Shown here: positions 34,134 to 42,951 of the stretch, piece after piece
Layout: every line of letters begins with the position of its first letter
How positions within the stretch are numbered: the stretch's first letter is position 1
Source of the DNA: JANLVI01 sp031363915
GTDB lineage: Bacteria; Vulcanimicrobiota; Vulcanimicrobiia; Vulcanimicrobiales; Vulcanimicrobiaceae
Direction of reading: 5' to 3'
NCBI GenBank assembly: GCA_031363915.1
Contig: JANLVI010000012.1
Span: 124,001 to 188,000, forward strand
Length of the DNA: 64,000 bases
Program-made: the position numbers and the translations under genes
The notes under the pieces: generated by a model
Told to the model about the DNA's origin: nothing
The model's database searches: none
The model's input: only the letters and a program-made list of their open reading frames with translations

Positions 34134-37100
34134 TTAGAGCGCCTCGAGAAGCGCGCGTAAGATCGGCATCTGCTCGGCTGGTTTGCGCGGCGGCAAATCA
34201 ACCAGAATTTTGCCTTCGGCGAAGCGGAATTTATTGCGCGTGAGCGATTGAAGTTTCGGAATCGCCGCCGGATCGATCGAGAACGCGGAACCGACGCCAA
34301 GCGTCAGACGCGTTTCGGCGATGACGACTCGCGTGATGCCTTTGCGCAGCGCCGTCGTTCGCAGCTTTGTGATCTCGACGAGATTCTGCAGCGGTTCGGG
34401 GAGTGGACCGAAGCGGTCGATCACGCCGCTAACGATCTCTTCGACTTGCGCCTCGCTGCGCGCGCTTGCGAGTTCTTGATAGACGGCAATCTTCTGCGAG
34501 ACTTGCGGGATGTAATCGGCGGGCACGAATGCATCGAGTTTGACGTCGATGACGGCCTCGCGTTTCTCTTCGAAGTCGGCGGGGCGGCCTTTGCGTTCTG
34601 CGATCGCCTCGGCGAGTAGCGAGACGTACGTCTCGAATCCGACCGCGCCGATGAACCCGGATTGCGCAGAGCCCAGCAGGTTGCCCGAGCCGCGAATTTC
34701 GAGATCGCGCATCGCGATTTGCAAACCCGAACCCAGATGTGTGAATTCGCGAATCGCTTCGAGACGTGCTTTGGCGTCTTCCGAGAGCGTCTTGTGCGCT
34801 TGGTACAGCAAATATGCGTAGGCTTGATGATTGGAGCGCCCGACGCGTCCGCGCAGTTGGTAGAGCTGCGCGAGGCCGAACTTGTCTGCGTCATTGACGA
34901 CGATCGTGTTGACGTTGGGAATGTCGATCCCGTTTTCGATGATCGTGGTGGAGACGAATACGTCGAGTTCGCCCTCGATGAACTGACCCATGACGGGTTC
35001 GAGTTCGGACTCGGACATCTGGCCGTGACCGACGCAGATGCGGGCCTTCGGGACCAACTGCTGCAGCGCACGCGCGACGGCATGAATCGATTCGATGCGG
35101 TTGTGCACGTAATACACTTGACCGCCGCGGTCGAGTTCGTTTGCGATCGCGCGCTGCACGACGGCATCGGAGGCCGGCACGACGACGGTCTTGATCGACA
35201 TCCGATTTTTCGGCGCCGTTTGGATGAGTGAGAGATCGCGCACGCCCATGAGCGACATCTGCAGCGTGCGTGGGATCGGCGTCGCCGAAAGGGTGAGCAC
35301 GTCGACCGAAGCGCGCATCTGCTTGAGGCGCTCCTTATGCATCACGCCGAAGCGTTGCTCTTCATCGACGACGATGAGACCGAGATCGCGGAAGACGACG
35401 TCTTTCTGCAGCAGCCGATGCGTGCCCACGACGACGTCGACCTGACCAGCAGCGAGCGCCGCGAGCGTGGCTTGTTGTTCTTTCTTGGTTTTGAAGCGCG
35501 AAAGTTCGTCGACGCGGGTGGGAAAGCTCGCAAAGCGCCCGGTCAGCGTGCGGTGATGCTGCGCGGCGAGCAGGGTCGTCGGCACGAGGAACGCGACTTG
35601 TTTCTTATCGGCGATCGCTTTAAAGATCGCACGGACGGCGACTTCGGTTTTGCCGTAACCGACGTCGCCGCAAACGAGCCGATCCATCGGGCGCGCGCGC
35701 TCCATGTCCGCCTTGGCGTCAACGATGGCTTTTGCTTGATCGACGGTGGGCTCGTACGGAAATGATTCTTCAAGTTCTGCTTGCCACGGGGTATCGGGCC
35801 CGAACGTGTGTCCCTGTGCCATTTCGCGCTGCGCGTAGAGCGCGACGAGGTCGTCGGCGATCTTCCCGAGCGCCTCGGAGACGCGACCTTTGGTGCGTGC
35901 CCAGTCGGCGCCGCCCATCTTGCTGAGTTTAGCCGCGACGCCTTCGTTTGCGCTGTACTTCGTGACCATGTGCATCTGCAGCACCGGCACGCTCATGCGG
36001 TCCGTGCCCGCATATTTCAACTCGAGATAGTCGCTCGTTGCGCCGAGAATCGTCATCGCGCGCAAACCGAGATACTGACCGATGCCGTGCACCGCGTGCA
36101 CGACGTAGTCGCCGACTTTGAGATCGGCAAGCGTGATCGGAACGCCCTCTTTGACCGCGCGCAGTTTGACGCGTTTTGCCGCTTGGCCGTAGATCTCGCG
36201 ATCGCCGAGCACGTGAAGGCGTAAGCCCGGGATCGAGAAGCCCGCTTCGAGCGAGCCTTGATCGACATAAACCGTGCCGCGCGATTGCGTCGTCCCAATC
36301 GCCACTGCGTCGGTGCCCGCGACGCCGAGCGGGCCTGCCGCGCGCAGATGGATGGCATTCGCGCTGCGTTCAACACTTACGCCTGCGGCGCGTAAGAGTT
36401 CGGCAAGTCGCGATGCGCCCGAGGCGACGAGCCACACGGTCTCGCCCGCGGCGACCCATTCATTGACGGAATTGACGAAGAGTTCGATGCGGCGGTTGAA
36501 GTGCTCGGCCGGGCGCGTTTCGAGTACGAAGTCATCGAGCGAACGCGGCAGCCACGCAAGCTCTCCCGCCGCTTCGATGCCGCCGGTGATCGTGAGGACG
36601 CGCCGCGCGGCGAGCGCATCGCGCAGGTCGTCGAGCCGCGGGAACGGCGCGACGAGATCGGCGAGCAGCGCTTCGCCGACTTCCTCGGCGCGTACGTCGA
36701 GCTCGCCCGACTCGACGCCGGCGAGCAACACTTGCTCTTCGCGCGAACGTTCTTCATCGAGGCTGCGGTCGATCGTCGCGAGCATGCCGGGTTCGTCGAT
36801 CACGACGATCGCGTTTGCATCGAGGTAATCCAAGATCGTCGCGCGCGAATCGAAGGCAAGCGACAGCCACGGATCGGGCACGTCGGCGCCGGTTGCAAGA
36901 TACGCGCGTAACGCAGAGACCATGGCGGGCTCTCCGCTTACGCGCTCGATCACGCGTTCGCGGTACATTTCATCGCGCGGAATCTCGAGCCACGGGGTGA
37001 TGTGAACGAGTTCCCGCTCGCCGTCGCTGCGCTGCGACTGCAGATCGAAGGGGCGGATCGATTCGAGCGTATCGCCGAAAAATTCCAAGCGCACCGGCGC

Positions 37101-37700
37101 ATCGCTCGTCGCCGGATAGACATCGAGAATGCCGCCGCGAACGGCATATTCACCGGCCGCGCTCACGACGTCGGCGCGCGAGTAGCCTAAGCGATAGAGT
37201 CGCGCTTGAATATCTTCCCAGCCGGGTTCGTCGCCGACGGCGAGCGTGATGCTCAACTCGTCGAACATCGCGCGCGGGATGACGTACTGGCGCAGCGCCG
37301 CGACGGGTGCGACGATGATGCGCGCTTTGCGCGCGCACAAATCGGCGAGCAGCGTCATGCGCGCGCTGCGTTCGCTTGGGCTTTCGATCGCGCCGACCGT
37401 CTCATCGCGTGCCCGTAGCAAGGCCACCGTCTCCGACTCGCCCTCACCTAAGAAGTAGAGCAGATCGGCGAAGGTCCGTTCGGCGACGTCGGTTGTCGGT
37501 GTGGCGATGAACAGTTGGCCGCCGAGCGCGCGGAAGAGTCCGGCGATGAGGTACGGCCGGGCCGACCCCGTCGTCTCGTGGAGCGCGAAGGCGAGCCCGC
37601 GATTGCCCTCGAGCGGCGTGCGGAGGCGCTCGATCAGGCCGGCGAGCGATCGACTGGAACTGGGGAGGGCACGGACGAGGGTCGGGGCCAGGGTCGCGAT
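34134..37700 (-). CDS. mfd: Transcription-repair coupling factor Mfd, apparent ATC start
   Basis: An ATP-dependent translocase that removes stalled RNA polymerase and recruits UvrA. The reading frame gives 1188 residues with UvrB-like domain 1, the RNA-polymerase-interaction Tudor-like domain (KVGDYVVHAVHGIGQYLG), a RecG-like motor (GDVGYGKTEVAVRA, VVDEEQRFGV, LTLSATPIPRTLQ) and a C-terminal TRCF domain. The first ATG, GTG or TTG in frame is GTG 37427, which would delete 91 conserved-looking residues (GNRGLAFALHETTGSARPYL). An upstream in-frame TGA bounds the frame. ATC 37700, eight bases after AAGGA (37713-37709), fits the expected length best. Confidence 0.93.
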   Translation of the reverse strand: MATLAPTLVRALPSSSRSLAGLIERLRTPLEGNRGLAFALHETTGSARPYLIAGLFRALGGQLFIATPTTDVAERTFADLLYFLGEGESETVALLRARDETVGAIESPSERSARMTLLADLCARKARIIVAPVAALRQYVIPRAMFDELSITLAVGDEPGWEDIQARLYRLGYSRADVVSAAGEYAVRGGILDVYPATSDAPVRLEFFGDTLESIRPFDLQSQRSDGERELVHITPWLEIPRDEMYRERVIERVSGEPAMVSALRAYLATGADVPDPWLSLAFDSRATILDYLDANAIVVIDEPGMLATIDRSLDEERSREEQVLLAGVESGELDVRAEEVGEALLADLVAPFPRLDDLRDALAARRVLTITGGIEAAGELAWLPRSLDDFVLETRPAEHFNRRIELFVNSVNEWVAAGETVWLVASGASRLAELLRAAGVSVERSANAIHLRAAGPLGVAGTDAVAIGTTQSRGTVYVDQGSLEAGFSIPGLRLHVLGDREIYGQAAKRVKLRAVKEGVPITLADLKVGDYVVHAVHGIGQYLGLRAMTILGATSDYLELKYAGTDRMSVPVLQMHMVTKYSANEGVAAKLSKMGGADWARTKGRVSEALGKIADDLVALYAQREMAQGHTFGPDTPWQAELEESFPYEPTVDQAKAIVDAKADMERARPMDRLVCGDVGYGKTEVAVRAIFKAIADKKQVAFLVPTTLLAAQHHRTLTGRFASFPTRVDELSRFKTKKEQQATLAALAAGQVDVVVGTHRLLQKDVVFRDLGLIVVDEEQRFGVMHKERLKQMRASVDVLTLSATPIPRTLQMSLMGVRDLSLIQTAPKNRMSIKTVVVPASDAVVQRAIANELDRGGQVYYVHNRIESIHAVARALQQLVPKARICVGHGQMSESELEPVMGQFIEGELDVFVSTTIIENGIDIPNVNTIVVNDADKFGLAQLYQLRGRVGRSNHQAYAYLLYQAHKTLSEDAKARLEAIREFTHLGSGLQIAMRDLEIRGSGNLLGSAQSGFIGAVGFETYVSLLAEAIAERKGRPADFEEKREAVIDVKLDAFVPADYIPQVSQKIAVYQELASARSEAQVEEIVSGVIDRFGPLPEPLQNLVEITKLRTTALRKGITRVVIAETRLTLGVGSAFSIDPAAIPKLQSLTRNKFRFAEGKILVDLPPRKPAEQMPILRALLEAL

Positions 37701-37768
37701 GGTGGGTTTCCTTCGGGCGTAACGCGGATGGCTATGGTATCACGGAGCCGCAATGCCAATTCAGGCCC

Positions 37769-37785
37769 CCCTCGGAGGGGGGGGG
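37769..37785 (-). terminator. GC hairpin with nine-G tract after glycosyltransferase gene
   Basis: On the plus strand CCCCCCTCGGAGGGGGG can form a 6-7 bp stem with a tiny loop, continuing into nine consecutive G residues (37777-37785). It lies about 20 bases past the stop of the minus-strand membrane glycosyltransferase gene and 70-85 bases before mfd. No T-run follows, so it may be a weak terminator or simply a slippage-prone homopolymer. Confidence 0.35.
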
Positions 37786-37804
37786 CTAAGGGGCTCTCTT
37801 GCCT

Positions 37805-39421
37805 TTAGCGGAGAGTGACCGGGACGGTCGCCCTTGCGGTTTTGCCTTCGGCGTTGGCTGCTACTATTTCTACTTCGTAATTGCGGCGCATAAAGGCTGG
37901 TACGCGTGGGATGTCTTCTCCGCCGGAGAAGACGCCCGGGCTTGCTTGCTGGATGTTTATTTCGCGGCCTAGTGCGCGCGCGATCACGTTGACGACGTCC
38001 GGAGTTGTTGTGATTCGTACGAGGACTGGGCCTGGCGAGACCAGCGTTTGTGCGTTGAGGGCGATTTCTATGATGCGGGGGCTGCCTGCTGGGGCGTTTG
38101 CTTGGGCTAGCGGCGTGAGGACGTAGCCGAATTGCGACGCTGCTGTTGCCGTTGCGGTTGGGGTGCCCGCTTGGGTGGATTGTGTGGGGGGTGTTGCCGT
38201 TTGTGGTGTGGGCTCTGTTTTCGCGCAACTGGTTAGCGCGCAGAGCAACGTTATCGCTGCCATGGCTGCGGGTCTCCGGTACAGGCGGGCGGCGGCCAGG
38301 AGCGCGATTGGCGGCATGAACTGCATGAGGATAATACTACTCCGAATGACGGGATCGTTCCCGATTGCGGCGTCGGGGATGTAGCGCACGATCGAGACCG
38401 TTGCGGCGACGACGAGGGCGCCTGCCGCTGGTGTTCCCCAAAAGATTGCCGCAAATGGAAGAATCCAGAGTGCGTACCACGGATAGGCGTTGGGCAGTAG
38501 GCACCAGAGCAGCAAAACGGAGCGCGGTATGCGCTCTTCGCGCGGTGCCTTCACTAGGAACAAAGCTCCAAGGACGAGCGCGACGAGGGCTTGCGCCGCG
38601 AGGTGCGGGAGCGGGACCAGGCTTGCGAGATCGTAAGCTACGGTCGTTGAGGCGCGGACGCCGCCGCCGCGCGCGACATCGATGATGAGCGGGAGGTAGC
38701 AGACGAGGGTCGCTACGATCACGAGCGCGCGCATTCGCAGCGAGCGTACGTTCCAGAGTGCGGGTATGAGTGCGATGCCTTTGATCGCTCCTGCAATCAG
38801 CCATGCGAGGGGCCTCTCCCGCCGTGTCGTGCTGAGCGCGAACGTTGCGGCGAGCAGCATCAACGCGTCGTTGTGGCCTTCGGCGACGGTCCAGAGCGCG
38901 AGCGGATTCGCTCCGATGATGACGGCGCCGCGCACTCCAAAGACGCGTGCGATGCGTGCGACGGCGAACAAAAATGCGACCGCGATGCCGAGCCGCCACG
39001 CGAGCAACGCGGCGCGCGGGTCGACGGCGCCGAGCGATGCAACGAGCGCGGCGGCCGCGACGAACGCGGGCCCGTAAACGAGGCGTGGAGGATCGTGATG
39101 CCACGCGATCTGTGCGAGCCGCGCGAGCGGTCCGGCATTGCACGTGTCAGTCGCGCCCCAGGGATCGCAGAAGTGCAGCGCGCGCTCGCCGTAGGCCAGA
39201 TACGCGTACACGTCGTTTGAGAAGAGCACGGGCGCGCACAGGCCCAGACCCAGCGCCGCTGCGAGTGCAGCGACCAGCAGCGACGGTCGAATCGCAGGCG
39301 CGCGTGAAATCGCATATGCATACGGTATCGACGCGAGCGCAACGATGCCGAGCAGCACGGCAAGCGGCAGAGTCGCGGCGGCTCCCCAGGCGTCGACGAC
39401 CGGGATCGGCACCGTCCCCAT
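37805..39421 (-). CDS. GT-C-type membrane glycosyltransferase with C-terminal exported beta domain
   Basis: A 538-residue protein. About ten transmembrane helices fill residues 1-395; the acidic first-loop motif SNDVYAYLAYG near residue 70 is typical of polyprenol-phosphate-sugar-dependent mannosyltransferase-like GT-C enzymes. After the last helix comes a lipobox-like LLCALTSC near residue 400, a Pro/Thr-rich linker and an Ig-like beta domain (residues 430-538) ending YEVEIVAANAEGK...VTLR. The same domain forms the secreted protein at 42586-42951. The arrangement looks like a GT-C gene fused in frame to a former lipoprotein gene. It diverges from the thymidine phosphorylase gene. Confidence 0.75.
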   Translation of the reverse strand: MGTVPIPVVDAWGAAATLPLAVLLGIVALASIPYAYAISRAPAIRPSLLVAALAAALGLGLCAPVLFSNDVYAYLAYGERALHFCDPWGATDTCNAGPLARLAQIAWHHDPPRLVYGPAFVAAAALVASLGAVDPRAALLAWRLGIAVAFLFAVARIARVFGVRGAVIIGANPLALWTVAEGHNDALMLLAATFALSTTRRERPLAWLIAGAIKGIALIPALWNVRSLRMRALVIVATLVCYLPLIIDVARGGGVRASTTVAYDLASLVPLPHLAAQALVALVLGALFLVKAPREERIPRSVLLLWCLLPNAYPWYALWILPFAAIFWGTPAAGALVVAATVSIVRYIPDAAIGNDPVIRSSIILMQFMPPIALLAAARLYRRPAAMAAITLLCALTSCAKTEPTPQTATPPTQSTQAGTPTATATAASQFGYVLTPLAQANAPAGSPRIIEIALNAQTLVSPGPVLVRITTTPDVVNVIARALGREINIQQASPGVFSGGEDIPRVPAFMRRNYEVEIVAANAEGKTARATVPVTLR

Positions 39422-39476
39422 CTCACCGGGGTTCGCTTGCGGGGCCGCGAACTCCGGCGCGGTGGATCATCTGCAG

Positions 39477-40751
39477 ATGCGCCGTGCGATCGAACGCAAA
39501 CGTGACGGCGAACCGCTCGACGCCGCGACGTGGACCGACATCATCGCGGCCTATTCGCGCGACACGATCGACGATGCGCAGATGGCCGCACTCGCGATGG
39601 CCGTGGTCATTCGCGGCATCGACGATGCGGAGATTCTCGCGCTCACGCAAGCCATGATCGACTCCGGCGACACGATCGCGTTTCCGCCCGGCTCCGCGCC
39701 GCGCGTCGACAAACACTCCAGCGGCGGTGTCGGCGATGCTGTTTCGCTCGTCGTCGTTCCGCTCGTCGCTGCGTGCGGCGTCCCCGTGGCGAAACTCTCG
39801 GGCCGCGCGCTCGGACATACCGGCGGCACGCTCGACAAACTCGAGTCGATCGCCGGCGTGCGGACGGACTTGAGCGCGGCGACGTTCGTCGCGCAAGTCG
39901 ATCGCATCGGGTGCGCAATCGCAGCGCAGAGCGCGCGCCTCGTCCCGGCCGATAAGAAACTCTACGCCTTGCGCGATCGCACCGGATCGATTCCGAGTAT
40001 CGGCTTGATAGCCGCTTCCATCGTCTCGAAGAAGATCGCCGGCGGCGCCGAGGCGATCGTGTACGACGTGAAGACCGGACGCGGCGCGTTCATGCGTTCG
40101 AACGCCGATGCGCGCACGCTCGCAGAGAAACTCGTCGCGCTCAGCGTGCACTTCGGCCGCCGCGCAAGCGCGCTTGTGACCGACATGGACGAGCCGCTCG
40201 CCGCGTACGTCGGCAGCGGTCTCGAAGCGATCGAGGCGCGCGACTATCTGCGCGGAACGTCGCGCGATGCGCGTCTGCACGTGCTCGTGCAGGCCGTCGC
40301 AGGTGAAATGCTGGCGACGTGCGGCATCGTCGATGCGGCCGCGCGGATCGAGCGCGCGCTCGCCGACGGCAGTGCGGCGGAGAAGTTTGTCGCACTGATC
40401 GAAGCACAGGGCGGCTCGCGCGGGGCGCTCGATGCGCTCGCGGCCGGACCGTCCGTCAGCGTTAATGCGGCCGGGGATGGATTCGTGAGCGACGTCGATG
40501 CCGTCGGTATCGGTGAATTAGCGCGCGATCTTGGAATTGCGGCGGGCGCGCTTGCGGGCGTCGGCGTTCGCGCGCGTGTCGGCGATCGTGTGCGGGCTGG
40601 GGCGCCGCTGCTCGATCTGTATGGCGGGGGGCCGTACGAGCACGAGCGTGCAGAGTCGCTCGTGCGCGTCGGACCAGGTCAGGTGACGCCGCGGCCGCTG
40701 GTGTTTGCGACGGTGCGGTCGTCGGATCGTTCGATGTCGGCGATCAAGTAG
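39477..40751 (+). CDS. deoA: Thymidine (pyrimidine-nucleoside) phosphorylase
   Basis: A 424-residue phosphorylase cleaving thymidine, and possibly uridine, to base and (deoxy)ribose-1-phosphate. It begins MRRAIERKRDGEPLD, with the family signature KLSGRALGHTGGTLDKLESI near residues 107-126, KHSSGGVGDAVSL for phosphate binding, and DRTGSIPSIGLIAASIVSKK. ATG 39477 matches the family start; GTG 39462 is a close alternative. The last 73 bases overlap the convergent GT2 gene. Its product is a substrate for phosphopentomutase (deoB), 9 kb away. It diverges from the GT-C gene over about 55 bases. Confidence 0.95.
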   Translation: MRRAIERKRDGEPLDAATWTDIIAAYSRDTIDDAQMAALAMAVVIRGIDDAEILALTQAMIDSGDTIAFPPGSAPRVDKHSSGGVGDAVSLVVVPLVAACGVPVAKLSGRALGHTGGTLDKLESIAGVRTDLSAATFVAQVDRIGCAIAAQSARLVPADKKLYALRDRTGSIPSIGLIAASIVSKKIAGGAEAIVYDVKTGRGAFMRSNADARTLAEKLVALSVHFGRRASALVTDMDEPLAAYVGSGLEAIEARDYLRGTSRDARLHVLVQAVAGEMLATCGIVDAAARIERALADGSAAEKFVALIEAQGGSRGALDALAAGPSVSVNAAGDGFVSDVDAVGIGELARDLGIAAGALAGVGVRARVGDRVRAGAPLLDLYGGGPYEHERAESLVRVGPGQVTPRPLVFATVRSSDRSMSAIK

Positions 40752-41647
40752 AGCGGACGCGCTTTGATCTCGTCGTAGATGCGGCCGACGTATTCTCCGA
40801 GGATGCCAAGTGAAATCAGCTGCACGCCGCCGAGGAACAGAATCGCCAGGATCGTCGAGGTAAATCCCGCTTCGTTGCGATGGAGAAATTTGAGGATCAG
40901 CACGACGATCGCGTAGACGAACGCGAAGCCGCTCGTGGCGAATCCTAAATACGATGCGAGCCGCAGCGGAACTTGGCTGAACGACGTAATGCCGTCGATT
41001 GCGAACGTCAGCATTTTTGAAAATGGATATTTCGTCTTGCCCGAGAGTCGTTCGTCGCGATCGTATTCGACGCCGATTTGATTGTAACCGACCCAACTGA
41101 CGAGGCCGCGGATGAAGCGGTGCGTCTCGCGCGTGCGCTTGAGCGCATCGATGACGCGCCGACTCATCAGCCGGAAATCGCCGGTATCGAGGGGGATCGA
41201 CACGTTGGTGAGACGACGCGTGATGCGGTAGAAGAGCCGTGCCGTCATGACCTTGAATGGGCTCTCACCTCGGCGCGAGCGGCGCGTCGCATAGACGACG
41301 TCGTAGCCCGCGCGCCATTTTTCGACGAACGCGGCGATCAGTTCGGGCGGGTCCTGCAGATCGCCGTCCATCAAGACGACGGCACCGCCAAGCGCCGTGT
41401 CCAGCCCCGCCGTCGACGCGAGTTGATGGCCGAAGTTCCGCGAAAGATTGACGATGACGAGGTGCGGATTCGTCCGTGCGATTTCGCGCAAGGCGAAGAG
41501 CGTGCCGTCTTTACTGCCATCGTTGATGCACACGAGTTCGTAGTTCGGGGAGATCCCTTCCATGATCGCACCGATTCGCGCGACCAGCGTGCGAATGTTC
41601 CCCTCTTCGTTATAGAGCGGAACGACGATGCTGATGAATTCGTTCAT
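40679..41647 (-). CDS. GT2 family glycosyltransferase (DPM1/GtrB-like)
   Basis: A 322-residue enzyme that probably transfers a sugar from a nucleotide to undecaprenyl phosphate. The catalytic GT-A domain (ISIVVPLYNEEGNIRTLV, VCINDGSKDGT, VLMDGDLQDPPELI with the DxD-type metal site) occupies residues 1-225, and two C-terminal transmembrane helices follow (about 230-255 and 263-290), as in GtrB/ArnC-type enzymes. ATG 41647 overlaps the upstream gene stop as ATGA. The 3' end overlaps thymidine phosphorylase by 73 bases tail-to-tail. Product lipid-linked sugar could feed the GT-C enzymes on either side. Confidence 0.9.
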   Translation of the reverse strand: MNEFISIVVPLYNEEGNIRTLVARIGAIMEGISPNYELVCINDGSKDGTLFALREIARTNPHLVIVNLSRNFGHQLASTAGLDTALGGAVVLMDGDLQDPPELIAAFVEKWRAGYDVVYATRRSRRGESPFKVMTARLFYRITRRLTNVSIPLDTGDFRLMSRRVIDALKRTRETHRFIRGLVSWVGYNQIGVEYDRDERLSGKTKYPFSKMLTFAIDGITSFSQVPLRLASYLGFATSGFAFVYAIVVLILKFLHRNEAGFTSTILAILFLGGVQLISLGILGEYVGRIYDEIKARPLYLIADIERSDDRTVANTSGRGVT

Positions 41648-42582
41648 GAAGCGAGCCGTTCGCGGACGGCCTGCCAGAAAAGCGGAAACATCAATTCATG
41701 GTGACCGGTAAACGAAAAGCCGCGTCCAGCCGTGCCCAAATGCGGGCGACGTACGACGTTGGTCGCCGCGCGATATTGACGGATAAAATCGAAGTCGGCC
41801 GTTGTGAACGAACCGCCAAAGCCGAGATTACGCGCGGTACTGACGGCCTTGAGGAACGCCTCGGGCAGTAAGACGGCCGAACCGAAATTCAAATAAACGC
41901 CGCCGTCGAGCAAGTCGCCGACGACCGCGCACAGCGTCCGGAAATCATAGAGCGAAGCCGCGCCAAGCGCGGCGCCGTCGGCTTGCGGATGCGCGTGCAC
42001 GATGTCCGTGCCGATCGCGACGATGACGTTCATCGCGATCTTTTCTTTCGCACACGTCGCAAGCACCGAGGTGGCAGCGTAAGGTGCGGTCGCGAGCGCG
42101 TCGCCGAGTGCGCGTCCGACGCCGACGCTCGTGCCGCGTGCCTTGATCGTGCCCAAGATGAAATCGGCCGTCTCACCGGACATGCCGAACGAGCCATCTT
42201 GCAGCGCGACGTCGACGTCTTCGGAGGTCTTGCCGACGAGTGCCAGTTCGACGTCGTGAATGGTGACCGACCCGTTGGAGACGACCGCCGAGATGAGGCC
42301 CTCGCGAATGAGGTCGCACACCAGTGGGGCGAGCCCGACTTTGATCACGTGCCCGCCCATCCCGAAGAGAACCGGACGCCGGTTCTGGATCGCCGTGACG
42401 GTGCGTTCGATCAGTTCGCGCAGCGATGTGCCCGCGAGGACGTCCGGGAGGGCGTCGAACCAGTCGCGAAAGCTTGCAGGCGCGGGCGTCGTTGCTCCCA
42501 GCGCCGCGCGCGAGACTTTGGATGGGCGAGCATCGAGCGATGTCACCCGCATCGCCGAGAGATCGAGGGGTTGATAATCCAC
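41644..42582 (-). CDS. Deoxyhypusine synthase-like conserved protein of unknown function
   Basis: A 312-residue cytoplasmic protein. MGGHVIKVGLAPLVCDLI, NGSVTIHDVELALVGKTSED, DGSFGMSGETADF and AIGTDIVHAHPQADGAALG recall a conserved bacterial family with a DHS-like NAD/FAD-binding Rossmann fold that has no assigned reaction. The deoxyhypusine synthase active-site lysine motif is not evident, and bacteria lack eIF5A, so deoxyhypusine synthesis is unlikely. GTG 42582 is the start; the stop overlaps the GT2 gene as ATGA, suggesting a link to glycan or lipid-linked sugar metabolism. Only three bases separate its start from that of the divergent secreted protein. Confidence 0.65.
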   Translation of the reverse strand: MDYQPLDLSAMRVTSLDARPSKVSRAALGATTPAPASFRDWFDALPDVLAGTSLRELIERTVTAIQNRRPVLFGMGGHVIKVGLAPLVCDLIREGLISAVVSNGSVTIHDVELALVGKTSEDVDVALQDGSFGMSGETADFILGTIKARGTSVGVGRALGDALATAPYAATSVLATCAKEKIAMNVIVAIGTDIVHAHPQADGAALGAASLYDFRTLCAVVGDLLDGGVYLNFGSAVLLPEAFLKAVSTARNLGFGGSFTTADFDFIRQYRAATNVVRRPHLGTAGRGFSFTGHHELMFPLFWQAVRERLAS

Positions 42583-42585
42583 AGC

Positions 42586-42951
42586 GTGCGCTTTTGGTCG
42601 ATGCTCCTAGCGGCCCTCTTCGGTGCGGGCTCGATTGCGCTCGCGCAGACGGCGACGCCGCCGCCCCACGGGATGCCCGCGATTCGCAGCTACGAGCTCT
42701 CCGAACGCGTCGTGCACTCGTTCGATACCGTGCGCGGGCACGTCGAGACTTCACCCAACGTCGGCTACGTCGAAGCGCGTATTACCAACTATGCCGTGCC
42801 GCTGACGCGCGAAGGTGTCGGGCGTTTCTCGCTTGCGTACAAAGTACCGTGGATTCCGTTTTGGCTGCACCGCACGTACACGCTGCAGATCGTCGCGCGT
42901 AGTGTCGACGGTTTTGAAGTCAAGGCGTCGATCCCGATTCAGCTTCGCTAA
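42586..42951 (+). CDS. Small secreted beta-domain protein
   Basis: A 121-residue exported protein: signal peptide of about 25 residues (MLLAALFGAGSIALAQ), then one Ig-like beta domain of about 95 residues ending YTLQIVARSVDGFEVKASIP. The domain is visibly related to the C-terminal part of the GT-C protein at 37805-39421. GTG 42586 is the longest convincing start; ATG 42601 is an alternative and TTG 42571 is possible. The stop (TAA) shares bases with the stop of the convergent membrane protein gene. Likely periplasmic or surface; function unknown. Confidence 0.7.
   Translation: MRFWSMLLAALFGAGSIALAQTATPPPHGMPAIRSYELSERVVHSFDTVRGHVETSPNVGYVEARITNYAVPLTREGVGRFSLAYKVPWIPFWLHRTYTLQIVARSVDGFEVKASIPIQLR

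Noticed and set aside
37701..37804. Extended -10 promoter (TGATACCAT with upstream TTGGCA) for mfd
   Set aside because: The -35/-10 spacing is about 14 bases, too short for a confident sigma-70 promoter.
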